DNA of 64,000 nt, taken from Carettochelys insculpta. Taxonomy: Eukaryota; Chordata; Testudines; Carettochelyidae. Below, piece by piece: positions 31,889 through 42,740 of the stretch. The notes under the pieces are model-generated. The model ran no database searches. It saw only the letters and a program-made list of their open reading frames with translations, and had not been told where the DNA came from. A program made the translations under genes and the position numbers. The stretch lies in contig NC_134137.1 of the NCBI RefSeq assembly GCF_033958435.1, forward strand, positions 171,009,501 through 171,073,500, written 5' to 3'. Every line of letters begins with the position of its first letter. Position 1 is the first letter of the stretch.

Positions 31889-32249
31889 AAAGGCTACGTC
31901 TACACGTGAAGCCTACATCGAAGTAGCCTATTTCGATGTGGCGACATCGAAATAGGCTATTTCGATGAATAGCGTCTACACGTCCTCCAGGGCCGGCAAC
32001 GTCGATGTTCAACTTCGACGTTGCGCAGCCCAACATCGAAATAGGTGCAGCGAGGGAACGTCTACACGCCCAAGTAGCACACATCGAAATAGGGATGCCA
32101 GGCACAGCTGCACACAGGGTCACACGGTGGACTAGCGCTTCTGGGGCAACAGCTAGCCGCTCCCTTAAAGGGCCCCTCCCAGACACACTCAGCCTGCACA
32201 GCACGCGGTCTGAGGAGCCATAGGCACACAGACCCCGGGCGCCGCAGTC

Positions 32250-33675
32250 ATGGACCCCCAGCAGCAGCAGCAGCAGCAGCAGCAGCTAGAGGTCCACCCA
32301 GCCCTCCCGGCAGGAGCAGGGCTTGCCCTGACCCATGCCATGCGGGAGGCAGCTGAGCACCTCCTTGCCCCAGGGGAGGAGATGCCCCCAGGGCAGCAGG
32401 GCTCAACCCCTACCCCTGCAGCACCCCGCTCCACCCCCCGCCTCACACGCCGGCGGCTGTGGAGCTACCCCACCAGCACCGACTGGTGGGAGCGGCTGGT
32501 GCTTGGGGAGTGGGACGACGACCACTGGCTCAGGAACTTCAGGATGACCCGGCAGACATTCCTGGAGCTGTGCCAGTGGCTCACCCCCGCACTCAGGCAC
32601 CAGGACACTGCCATGCGGCGTGCCCTCACAGTGCAGAAATGGGTCGGCATCGCTGTCTGGAAGCTGGCCACTCCGGACAGCTACCGATCCGTGGGCCAGC
32701 AGTTTGGTGTCGGCAAGGCCACCGTTGGGGCTGTCTTCATGGAGGTAAGCGAACCCACGGGGGGGAGAGCAGGGCAGGGGAGGGGAGGCCAGGGCAGGGC
32801 AGGGCATGGGGGCCAGGGCATGGGGGCCAGGGCAGGGGGGCCAGAGCAGGGCAAGGCAGGGCCACGCACACCCTGCTCACCCCTCATTGGTGCTGTCCCA
32901 TGTGCTTTCTCTGCAGGTTGTGAGTGCCATCAGCGCCATGCTCCTGCACAGGCTCGTGAGGCTGGGGGACCCAGATGCCACCATCGCGGCCTTTGCCACC
33001 CTGAGCTTCCCCAACTGCTTCGGGGCTCTGGATGGGACTCACGTCCCCATCTGCGCCCCTCATCACAGTGGAGGACGATACCTCAATCGAAAGGGCTACC
33101 ATTCTGTCATCCTCCAGACCTTGGTGGACAGCCGGGGACATTTCCAGGACATTTACGTGGGCTGGCCTGGCAGCACCCATGACGCCCGGGTTTTCCAGAA
33201 CTCGGGCCTGTGCCGCCGGCTGGAGGCGGGGACCTACATCCCCCAGCGGGAGATCCCTCTGGGGGACACCACCATGCCCTTCTGCGTCATCGCAGATGCG
33301 GCCTACCCCCTCCGGCCGTGGCTCATGCACCCCTACAGGGGCCAGCTCTCCGCTAGCCAGGAGCGCTTCAACGAGCGCCTGAACCACGCGCGCCAGGTGG
33401 TGGAGCGCTCATTTGGCCGCCTGAAGGGACGCTGGAGATGTCTCCTGACCCGCCTGGATGCGGGCCCCAACAACATCCCCCAGACTGTGGGTGCCTGCTG
33501 CGCCCTGCACAATTTGGTCGAGAGCAAGGGGGAGACCTTTTTCCAGGGCTGGGCTGCGGAGGCCGGCAGGGCAGACGTCCAGCCACCTGCTGCCCCCAGT
33601 CGGCAGGTGGACCCCGAGGGGACCCGGGTCTGGGAGGCCCTGCGGGCCCACTTCGATGAACAGGCTGCGGGCTGA
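32250..33675 (+). CDS. Harbinger DDE transposase (HARBI1-like), two exons
   Basis: Exon 1 is 32250-32744, intron 32745-32916 (GTAAGC ... CTCTGCAG), exon 2 32917-33675; the splice keeps frame and gives 417 residues. The start ATG is followed by nine Gln codons. Residues 70-165: TSTDWWERLVLGEWDDD, TFLELCQWLTPALRHQDT and SYRSVGQQFGVGKATVGAVF, a helix-turn-helix-like segment. Exon 2 carries the nuclease: D204 in FGALDGTHVPI, YLNRKGYHSVILQTLVDSRG, YVGWPGSTHDARVF, D292 in VIADAAYPLRPW and E328 in QVVERSFGRLKGRW. The spacing of 35 between the last two is the DD35E pattern of PIF/Harbinger enzymes. It cuts and pastes the element in the nucleus, with the Myb-like partner. AATAAA lies at 33836. No disabling change is visible. 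Confidence 0.92.
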
Positions 33676-33835
33676 ACTCTGCCCAGGCCCCCTACTGCCC
33701 GCCCCTTCCTCGCCCACACCATGGAGCACCCCACCGCCCCCTGCTCCCACTTGTCCTGGACAAATGACAGCACGCACTTGTGGCTGAACGAAAACTTTTT
33801 TTTTTCTTTCCGAAACTTTTTTTTTTTTGATGTAA

Positions 33836-33841
33836 ATAAAT
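33836..33841 (+). terminator. Polyadenylation signal of the transposase
   Basis: AATAAA in 'gatgtaaataaatatgtg', about 160 bp after the transposase stop codon. A second AATAAA lies near 33900. The role is inferred from position. Confidence 0.5.
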
Positions 33842-34064
33842 ATGTGAACCACAAACAGAAAACTACGTACAAACGTTCAACAAAAGCAATATGTACAAAA
33901 ATAAAACAATACAAAGGAACAACTGTCTGCCATAATAAAAAGAAAACCAGGGAGGATAAAGGGGAGAACAATGTACATGGGGGGGACGGGGCAAACGGGG
34001 GGCCGAAAAAAACAGGGTCCAACTATATACAAGGGGTGGGGGCCACGTCCCGGGCCCCTCGCCC

Positions 34065-36125
34065 CTATAGCCCGGCACTGGGCGTGCCCGGCCAGAAGCC
34101 CCGCCGCGCTCGCAGCCTGGTCCGTGGCTGGGTGGGAGCGGGCTGGACCGGAAGGTATGGTGGCCGGCGAGTGTCAGGTGGCTCCAGGGGTCCCTCGGCA
34201 CTCCGGCCCTCGCCGGTGGGTGGCGGGGCGACGGCGGACGGGCCGGCGACGGGCGGAGCAGCTGGTGGTGGGGCTGCAGGAGCAGGCAGGGCGGGCGATG
34301 TTTTGGCCAGTGCGGCATGGTGGGCCAGGTAGTCCACCAGGCGATTAAATGTGTCCATGTAGGCCCCCCATGCCTCCTGGCGCCAGGCCAGCGCCCACTC
34401 CTGCAGCTGGAGGTGCTGCTCCGCGACCTCCAGCTGCCGACGGTGGATGGCCAGATGCTGGGGGTCCGTCACCGTCGGCGGTTGGAGGCGCGGGGTCCGC
34501 CGTCTAGCCCGCCGTGGGGCCGGTTGGTCCTCGGCTGAGGGGCTGCCCTGGAGTGATGGTCCCGGAGGGCTCTCCGGGACGACTGACGCCTTGCCGGTGC
34601 TCTCTTCCGGTCCTTCTGATGGTGCAGGTGCAGGACACAGGAGAGGAGGTGGGGAAGAAGAATGCAGACAGGCGTTAGTGTGGGCCCCGAGCCGTGGCCT
34701 TTGTCCCCCCAGCCCTGTGCTGCAGGTTCCCCATCCCCGTCCCCGGGAGATGTTGCGGTGATGGATGGGGTTCAAGGGTCCCCCTGCCCTGCACCTCGTC
34801 CCCTGGTGGGAGCGACTCTCACTTCACCCCGCAGGGTCTGAGAGCAGGAGAGCTTTCTTAGGCCACAGATGCCCAGTTTCTCCCAGGAGTGACAGCACCA
34901 GCTGTCGGAAGAGACAGTCCTTCCAACCCGTCGTGGGGAGAAGACCCCAAGGGGGGCCCCTATGGGATGCAGCTTTCCCCCTCCTCAGGCTGGCTGCCTT
35001 CCAGCTCTCTCTTCCCCTAGCCTCTACCTGTGGCCCCCGCCCTCGCCCCCCAATTCCAAGCCAGCTCGGCTCCTCCCTCCTGTTTGTTCAGGGCAGAGGT
35101 GTCACCTGCCAGCTGTAGCCCCAGGATCCTCCTTTGCCCCTGGGAGCTATTTGGCTCTTGTTGCTCATATGTAGCCTGAGTCTCCCTTTGGAACTCCCCC
35201 TACTCCATCACATGCTGCTGCTGCGGGGTGTCCCACCCCCTCCTCCCGGGGGCCTCTCGAGGTTCCGCTCCTCCCTGGCCCGGGGATGGGGCATGGCACT
35301 GTCATGCGGGGTGGCGGGGGCAAGGGCTGATGGATGCAGTGCTGTGAGGGCCATGGCCCTGGTGTCCTTGGGGCCATGGCCATGTGAGCATGTGGGGGGC
35401 CCTGGACACATATCTCTTACCCCCGCCCCTCAAGCCCAGGGGTGTCCACCAGAGAGGGGTACCTACCTGTCGGTCCGCTCCCACGGTCCGGAGATCCCCG
35501 GGGGTCGGAGGCCCTGCTGCTGCTCCGGGATGGCAGGAGGAGGATCTGCAGGCTGGATTCTGCGGAGGAGGAGCCCCCCTCCTCCTCCTCCTCCTGCCGT
35601 GATGTCCCGGGGGTGGCCTCCGGGGGGGGGCCCCCGGGGTGCGGGGCTTACGTCCGGGGCAGACTCCGTCTGCAGGGCCTGCTGGGGCTCGTCAGCCGAG
35701 GTGTCAAGGGTGGCCGGAGGGGAGGAGGTGTGCAGGGAGCCCAGGATGTCCCTGAGGTCCCTGTAAAAGGGGCAAGTGACGGGGGCGGCCCCAGATCGGC
35801 TGGCCGCATCCCGGGCCCAGGAGTAACCCTGCCGCAGCTCCTTGACCTTACTCCTGACGTGGTCAGGAGTGCGGGCAGGGTGACCCCGGGCAGCCAGGCC
35901 GTCAGCCAGCCGAGCGAATGCATCCGCGTTCCGCCTCTTGCTCCCCATTACCTGGAGCACCTCCTCCTCGCTCCAGAGCCCCAGCAGGTCCCACAGATCG
36001 GCCTCCGTCCAGAAGGGGCCCCGCTGCCGCTTGCCAGCCTGGCTGCCCCTCTGGCTGGGCTGGCTGCCCTGGCTCCCCTTGGGGGGGGTCCCCTGGGGGC
36101 GCTGGGGGGGCTGCCGGGCAGCCAT
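34065..36125 (-). CDS. Harbinger Myb/SANT-like DNA-binding protein
   Basis: The first exon runs from ATG at 36125 (MAARQPPQRPQG) to a donor near 35467 (ACAG/GTAGGT). A longer frame starts at 36311, but its beginning lies in end-repeat DNA, so 36125 is preferred. The trihelix-like Myb domain is at residues about 30-115: GPFWTEADLWDLLGLWSEEE, NADAFARLADGLAARGH, HVRSKVKELRQGYSWARDA and CPFYRDLRDILGS. Then come Pro/Gly-rich residues and a GGC run giving seven or more Gly. A later exon (about 34640-34065) encodes HRRQLEVAEQHLQLQEWALA, a coiled-coil-like helix, and a Pro/Arg-rich end. The simplest splice to that exon changes frame, so a further exon or another site must exist. The known role in this superfamily is binding element ends and bringing the transposase to the nucleus. 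Confidence 0.8.
35560..35605. repeat. Gly-codon triplet repeat
   Basis: CTCCTCCTCCTCCTCCTGC on the plus strand encodes a run of Gly and Gly/Leu residues in the Myb-like gene. Such runs are prone to length change. Confidence 0.8.
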
Positions 36126-36768
36126 CGCAGCTCTGTGGGGCTGAGGGTGGTGCAGGCTGGCCACGTGTGCAGGCTGCAGCCTGCACGTTCCCTCAGCTTC
36201 CTGCAGAGGAAGGGAGGGGGAGGGGACTTTTAAGGGGCCGCTCCAAGCGGCCACCAGTGAGCTGAGGGTCTGGAGAGAGCGTCTCTCAACCCCCCAGCTG
36301 ATGGCTGCCATGGAGGACCCGGCAATTTCGACGTTGCGGGACGCGGATCGTCTACACGGTCCCTACTTCGACGTTGAACGTCGAAGTAGGGCGCTATTCC
36401 GATCCCCTCATGAGGTTAGGGACTTCGACGTCTCGCCACCTAACGTCGAAGTTAACTTCCAAGTAGCGCCCAACGCGTGTAGCCGCGACGGGCGCTATTT
36501 CGAGGTTAGTGATGCTACTTCGAAGTAGCGTGCACGTGTAGACACAGCTAAAAAAATGTAAAGAATGCTGCAGCATGAAGACACATGGTGATATGAAGAA
36601 ACATAAGTAGAGGCTTCTAGTTTCTTTCCAAGGAATACGGCATGTTGTTGAAATTGCTTAACCATATAATCAAGACCGGCATTCCTTGAAGTAGAGAAGC
36701 TGGGGCCTTTCACCTAAAGCACTATGATGGGCAATGACTCACAGAGGTTCCACCACGTTCAGGTGGAC

Positions 36769-36866
36769 CAGCATCTGATGAGGTGAGTCTGTGCTCACGA
36801 AAGCTCATGCTCAAAACTTTTCTGTTAGTCTATGAGGTGCCACAGGACCCTTTGTTGCTGTTACAA
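36769..36866 (+). mobile_element. PLE tail insertion with target duplication
   Basis: 98 bp of PLE 3' end ('catctgatgaggtgagtctg', 'gctcatgctcaaaacttttc', 'gaggtgccacaggacccttt'), flanked by GTTCAGGTGGAC (36757-36768) and GTTCAGGTAGAC (36867-36878), a 12-bp duplication with one change. No coding sequence. Confidence 0.85.
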
Positions 36867-36879
36867 GTTCAGGTAGACT

Positions 36880-37366
36880 ACTGCTACCTAATGTTAGAAA
36901 AAGCTTCCCAGCCTGGCTTTTCATGTTTGGATTGTGCATAGCACTAGCTAAAGGCAAAGTCATCATGGGGATTCATTAATACCCAACATCCTAGGACATT
37001 TGGCAGATTCAACAGCATAGTATAATTGAGTGGGGACATAAATCCTACTCCAATCCCTTCAATCCTGATAGAACTATTAGCTGGAATAGCTACCAATAGG
37101 AAAAACTTCATGGCTTGACATAGAGTGACACTGTACTATATAGCACCACTGAAACATGGACAACTTCTGGTCCATGGCATTCTGCATGACAACAAAGAAG
37201 GGAAACCTTGGCTAAGGACTGTGGGGAGAACTCCATACTTTACAAAAAGGATCATGAGAGCTTTAATGTACGCACATCCAAATACTGAAAACACTGGGGA
37301 GATGTATGTATTTGAAACTGAAGCATTTGCGGGCTATTTCAGATATGTAGAGATGTGTTTAACCTA
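36880..37366. other. No recognised feature
   Basis: No gene or known repeat; the 80-codon frame at 37125 has no recognised motif. Confidence 0.45.
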
Positions 37367-37809
37367 AGCTGTGTCTACAGGGTTCTGTTGACAGAAGTCA
37401 CTGTCAACAGATACTTCCAGACACTTCCTCTGTCTACAGAACATGTCCACACCTAATAGGGGTCCCCTTGCCGATGCGCTCTGTCAACAGAGAGCAGCCT
37501 GACTGCCCAGCCATCTGTCGACAGAACAGCCAACTGGAAGCTCTGCAAACAGGGCTGCTGGATGAACCTGAAGCCCTCTCTGTCGACAGAGGGCCCCACC
37601 CTCCCCAGAGTGTCTACACTATTTTTCTGTCGACAGACTCTGTCTACAGAGGCGCTATGCCTCAAACTTTCAAGACATAACTGTGCTGGGAAAAAGGCTA
37701 CATTCTGTCAACAGATTCTACACAGAATGCATTTGTAGTGTGGACATTCCCTAGTTTTGTTGATAGAAGGCCTCCTCTGTCAACAACATTTTGTACTGTA
37801 AACATGGCC
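37367..37809. mobile_element. Harbinger-type MITE with TGTCGACA palindromes
   Basis: The left end AGCTGTGTCTACAGGG and right end ACTGTAAACATGGCC are inverted repeats; the flanks are CTA and CTG. CTGTCGACAGA or close forms (CTGTCAACAGA) occur many times on both sides. The MITEs at 46888 and 48109 carry the same palindrome, so the three form one family. No coding capacity. Confidence 0.8.
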
Positions 37810-37812
37810 CTG

Positions 37813-39620
37813 TAGAGTTTGGTTTGTTTTTAAATGTCTGATAATAAAAATCTGTTTTCCCACTCCCTTTGAAGTCAATAGGAATTTTCCCATTTTAATG
37901 ACTGCAAGATCTGGCTCTGCTTTTAAAAACAAATTCTTTTTACAAAATGGAAACCACTCCCTGATCAAGATGCCTTTAAATGCAGCATTTCCAAGGGGTG
38001 CTGTTACAACTGAACAATGTGAGCTGAAGTATTCTTCAGGCAGGCCAAGAACAGACTATTAAGAGAAAAAATGACCTAACTGCCTTACATCACTCCTAAA
38101 AATAAACTTGAGTAAAAACCCTGAGAGAAGACTATTTGGAAACAGTGATGTCAAAGGCAGAGACTGTTAATAATTAAATTATTTTTCAATTATTTATTGC
38201 ACATTTTATGAAACAATATATAAAAATACAGTGATTGGAGACCTCAAATTATTGTGAGAGATAAGAAAATCTTTTATTCAGACCAAAGAAGAATTTTAAT
38301 GATTCACACCTTTCATTATTTCTTCAAACACTCCAGCTTCCCTCCACAAACGTGCCAGAGGTTTTACATGATTACCTCCCTTAAAATAAACAGTACTAAT
38401 ATTATTTTCCCACAGTACTCAGAGCAAACTAAAGGTGAAAGAGTAACCCTTTCATGTCAGTTAAAGAAAAAAAAAACCTCATTATTTTCAAATAAGTGAA
38501 GAGGAGACTGGTTATTTATTTATACTGATCATATGTTATGCATGCCTTAACGAGGAGACATTTGATAGCCCCTGGAATTCTTCCTTAATGGCTGCCTCAA
38601 ATAATCATTCATGAAAGGATTGTATTTGTCTTAGCTGCATGGCAAAAGTAGGACTTTGAAGATACAGAGTAGCTTGAAGAATGAAGTTGTTTTGCAAAAA
38701 CTACATCTCCCAGAAACCATGTCAGAAGGGTTCCCACCCAAGCGTAAAACTCAGTTTAAATCTACCCCTTGGGGGCATTATCAGATTCATTTGTTACACC
38801 TGATAATATTGTAAGATTGTAAAATGTAATGGAGTTACACCAGTTTCTCAGGGGGGTAAAATCTGCAGGGATCAACAGACCTCCCCACTTAATGACCTCT
38901 GCTAAATGCATCTTAGCCAAGTATCACACAAATCAACTTTGCAGACTTTAAGGAGTGGTAATGGAGGGTGTGGGACACAGGATTATGGATAAACAGGCCA
39001 ACAGTAGATACAAGGGCACCATTATATATGACCCTGTTTCATTTTCCAAGGCATAAAAAGAAAGACCCGAGGAGGAACCCTTTAAAACCAGAAAAGCATA
39101 AAAGTGTCACTGTCACACATTCTCTGACAGTGCTTTCAGGTGACATCTCATCCATGGTCCTGTAACAATCTAGCCACTTCCCCTGTAAGCCTGGGTTTTA
39201 ATCAGTTGGGGATGTTTGTGTTTCCATTGTAAACTGGGGATAGTGATGCTTAGCTGTGTGTATACTCTGAGATCTACAGATGCTAAGTTTTGTTCATTCT
39301 GATTCATTAACTACGTTTTAACTCTGTGTGTTTTCAAAACTAATAAGGGGATAATCACAACTTCAATCATAACAAAAAATTACTAAGAAATAATGAAAGA
39401 GAACTACAGTTTGAACCTTGCCATTCATTTAGGAGGTGCCAATCCGAGCACAAAGACTGAGGGATAATATGATCTATATTCCTTAACAGAGTCCTTTGCT
39501 GGGGGTAGAGAACTGGTAAAAAAAAAAAAAAGGGAAAAGCCCCACACATGGTGAAACACTGATTGTTTGCTCTCTTTTTTAAAAAATACTGTGTATACTG
39601 TAACAGAGAGTCAGTCTGTA
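37813..39620. other. No recognised gene
   Basis: AT-rich sequence without recognised repeats or exons. 38700-38715 reads ACTACATCTCCCAGAA, which resembles the ZNF143/SBS binding motif; without a nearby gene this may be chance. Confidence 0.4.
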
Positions 39621-39833
39621 TTCTAACAAAATAAACCAGCAGTCATGTAGCACTTTAAAGACTAACAAAACAATGTATTAGGTGATAAGCTTTCATGGGA
39701 CAGACCCACTTCTTCAGATCTATAGCATTTCCAGTACAGACTGACAGTTAGGTAGCACAGAGGTCCAAAAAATGAAATCAAAACTGTCAAATCAGATACA
39801 TGAAACTGAAGGGGCAGGTGAGGGGGAGAGATA

Positions 39834-40175
39834 CTAATTGCCTTGCCTGAGATCATTACAAATACCAAAAGAAGGGAAACAGTCCTTGTAATGTGTGAGA
39901 TAATTGCTATCTCTGCTGAGACCAAGTGGTACTATATAGAATTTGAGCATGAATTCCAGTTCACACATCTCCCTTTGTAACCTGCTGTTAGGGTCTCTTT
40001 GTTGTAAGACACATATCCTCAGGTCTTGAACAGAATGGCCCTCTTTATTGAAATTCTCACTGACAGGTTTATGTGTATTGAAATTCTGAAAGTCTGCTCT
40101 GCGACCATTTATTCTTTGGCGAAGTGTTTGTCCATTTTGTTTGATGTACATAGTAGAGGGGCATTGCTGGCACAT
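39834..40175 (-). pseudogene. PLE GIY-YIG endonuclease, damaged
   Basis: The frame shows MCQQCPSTMYIKQNGQTLRQ, RINGRRADFQNFNTHKP, VQDLRICVLQQRDPNSRLQ and CELEFMLKFYIVPLGLSRDS. The core Y-I-G-Q-T of the family is changed to YIKQN here, and upstream frame breaks separate it from the rest of the protein. It is a dead copy of a site-nicking nuclease. Confidence 0.8.
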
Positions 40176-40375
40176 AATGACATATATAACATTGGTTGAA
40201 GTACAGGAGAATGAGCCCCTGATCTTGTAATTAGCATGGTTAAGTTCAGTGATGGTGTCTCCAGAACAGATACATCGATGAAGTTGGCGTGAGGGATTGT
40301 TGCAAGGGAAAATTCCAGGATTAGTATTACCGTGGTATGGCCTGTAGTTGAGTGAGAATTTTCATTAGGTTAGAA

Positions 40376-41579
40376 CAGGGCTTCTCAAACTTTGTGATAC
40401 CGTGACCCCCTAGAATTCTGAATGAATTTGTGTGACCCCTCCCCACTGCTCTATGAGTAAAGCTAATCATTTTATTGGGATTAGGACTGGACAAGAAATA
40501 AATATGCCAATAACTTTTGATAACTAATTATTGGAAATAGAAAAAATATCAAATTTGGAATCATATTGTTTAATGTGAAGGATGAGCTTGTTTATCATTG
40601 CATAATTTTGCATAATATACATAAAGTGACACTGCTGTTATGCAGCTGTCTCCTCATTCCTACAGTAAACCCTCAAACTGCATGATTTTGAGTTGCACTT
40701 AACTCTCATTAACGCAAGTCAAGCGCAACTCAAAGTCTCGCTCCCCCCCGGCCCTGGCTCAAACCCTCCCCCCCAGCCCCAGCTTAGCCTCCTCCTGCAG
40801 CCTCACTCATCACCTGTGCATGGCTCTGGCTGACCCCAAACCCCTTGCCTTTGGCTCTTGCTCACCAACCCTCAGGCGTGGCTCCAGCTCAACCTCCCTG
40901 GCCCCGGTTCAACCCCCTGACAGCTCACCACCCATGTGTGGCTCCAGCTCAACCCACCCCTGTATCCAGCTCTGGCTCCTGCTCACCACCCCTCACATGC
41001 AGCTCTGGCTCACCCCCCACACCCTGGTTCAAATCCCCCCCCGCACACACAGAACCCTGGTTCCATCCTCCTGCCCTGGTTTAAACCCCCCACTTGTGGC
41101 CCCAGTTCCATCCTCCCGCCCTGGTTTAAACCCCTCCACACATAGCCCTGGTTCCATCCTCCTGCCCTTGTTCATCCCCCATGTGTGACTCCAGTTCAAC
41201 CCCCCCCGCCCTGGTTTAAACCCCCCGCTTGCGGCCCCAGCTCAAACCCCCTGCAGCCCAGCTCACCACCCCCATGTGCAGCTCTGGCTCAACTCTACCC
41301 CTCGCCCCCCTCCAGTCCTAACCCAGGCTTAGCACCCTCTGCACCCATCCCATGGCCCCAACCCACCACCAGGCTTAACTCTCCCAAACTGCCCCCACAC
41401 CCAGGCACTTCTTTTCTGCTGCTTCCCAGGCTGCAGAACGTGCATTCTGCTAGAGAAAAATCTGGATCCTGATGAGAATTTTTGCAGGAGAAAAACTGAA
41501 TCCACCTGTGACCTCCCCACAAGTTGTTCATGACTCCCTGAGGCGGGGGGTGTCGAGACCCACAGTTTGAGAAACACAG
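40376..41579. mobile_element. hAT-type element inserted in the PLE, 1.2 kb
   Basis: The left end CAGGGCTTCTCAAACTTTG and right end CAGTTTGAGAAACACAG are inverted repeats. The flanks GGTTAGAA (40368-40375) and GGTTAGGA (41580-41587) are an 8-bp duplication with one change. The middle (about 40740-41400) is C-rich with tandem-like units containing 'ctggtttaaaccccc', which create false ORFs in all frames. No transposase. Confidence 0.85.
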
Positions 41580-41815
41580 GGTTAGGAGGTTGTCTATAGG
41601 AGATACCAGGTATCTCATCTAGGGCCTTCTGGAGTGTAGCATCATGTTCTAGTATAGATTGTAGGTTTTTGATGATGCGCTGCAGGAGTTTCAGCGGCGT
41701 GTGACAGGTAAGGACAAGTGATGTTCTGTCATTCACCCTCTTGGGTCTGTCTGGAAGTAGCTGGTTTCTGGGTATTCATCTGGCTCTGCCAATCTGGTTT
41801 TTTCTCTCAAAACTT

Positions 41816-42151
41816 ATTTATTTTCCATACAAATATCATTTTAGTTTTTTCTTGGTCTTTTATGCAGCTGGTTTAACCAATTCTGGGGAGTAATATTCAA
41901 CTTTCTTTTAAATAAGAAAGACAGTCTTTTTAACCCTGAAAGGAATTTGGACATGTAACAAAACCCTGAAACAATCTGGCACAAAATTTATGGATAGAAA
42001 ATTTTCACCCAGGAACAAGTTGGTAAATAACATTATACTCCAGAAAACAATGTAAGGATAGAAGTACAATGTCTTTAAATTTGTAGCAAGAACCAGGCAA
42101 CAAAGAGCTAGATTTTTTATTTTTTTGGTGAAGTTGGGGCAAGCTCTGTAT
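41816..42151. other. No recognised feature
   Basis: AT-rich spacer between elements. Confidence 0.4.
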
Positions 42152-42740
42152 CAGGGATTCCCAAACTATGGGTCAGGACTCAAATCACCATTAGATTTTC
42201 TAAGGGTGAGTGGCTGGGTGGCTCTGAGCCACATGTAGCTCTTTAAGGAGCCATTTGTATCTTGTACTGCTGCCACCGCTCACTCCTCCAACCCCTCCAG
42301 GCCCTGCCTTGACACACTGAAATTGAACTCAGTTTAACTGATTTAATGGTTGGCAGGAGGGAGCTGGATGTTAAACTGATTAAATTCACTCTGATTTCAG
42401 CATGGCAGGGCTGGGAACTGCCTGTGCTGCAGGTGGGGGGAGGGAGTAGGAGGTATGAGGGGAGCCATGAAGAGGAGGTGGCAGTGGCAGCCTGGCAAAG
42501 AAGCAGCAGCAGCAGTGTGCAGAGCTTGTGTGAGGTAGATGAGGGAGTATTTTGGGGCTGAGAGGGGTTTAAACCAGAGGGGGTGGTTTGGGGGCTGAGA
42601 GGGGTTTAAGCTGGGAGGGTGGCGGGGGTGCATTTTTCCCAGGGAAGAACGCCCCTGCCCATGTTTTGAATTGCCTTGGGTCACAAAGTCTTACTGAATT
42701 GTCAAAATGGGTCACCATCTCAAAGGTTGGAAAGTTTCAG
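42152..42740. mobile_element. hAT-type element related to 15540-16320
   Basis: The left end CAGGGATTCCCAAACTATGG is hAT-like. The centre 'gagccacatgtagctcttta' and 'tttaactgatttaatggttg' matches the centre of the 15540 element. The right end near 'aaaggttggaaag' is degraded and no duplication was found. Confidence 0.6.

Larger units (their letters stand above)
31892..36549. mobile_element. Apparently intact PIF/Harbinger DNA transposon, 4.66 kb
   Basis: It starts GGCTACGTCTACACGTG and ends CACGTGTAGACACAGCT, an inverted repeat of about 17 bp, with AAA on both sides (31889-31891 and 36550-36552). The element contains a two-exon DDE transposase (plus, 32250-33675) and a Myb/SANT-like gene (minus, 36125 to about 34065), transcribed toward each other. 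The transposase has no stop or frameshift. The core CGTCTACACG recurs inside at 31973, 32059 and 36349, and many ATCGAAATAG / TTCGAAGTAG palindromes lie near both ends; these are likely protein-binding sites. The MITE at 7857-8567 is its deletion derivative. An AT-rich run may equally give a TAAA duplication if the last base is not counted. Confidence 0.93.
39625..41815 (-). mobile_element. Penelope-like element split by a hAT insertion
   Basis: Read on the minus strand: 41815-41580 encodes the end of the reverse transcriptase/linker ('cagatgaatacccagaaacc', then LKLLQRIIKNLQSILEHDAT and KALDEIPGISYRQPPN); a hAT element (40376-41579) intervenes; 40370-39834 holds the linker and GIY-YIG endonuclease; 39830-39625 is the 3' tail ending 'gtctttaaagtgctac'. 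It belongs to the same family as 60540-61729. It is 5'-truncated. Confidence 0.88.

Noticed and set aside
36129..36311. Upstream extension of the Myb-like gene to an ATG at 36311
   Set aside because: The extension reads through subterminal DNA shared with the 711-bp MITE; the ATG at 36125 is better placed before the conserved domain. Not excluded as an alternative first exon.
38700..38715. ACTACATCTCCCAGAA, a ZNF143-like promoter motif
   Set aside because: A single match without a nearby exon, CpG-rich DNA or other promoter signals; chance is likely.
40820..41472. Proline-rich ORFs
   Set aside because: They lie in the C-rich repeat inside the hAT element, are open in all three frames, and have repeated 'ctggtttaaaccccc' units; not protein genes.
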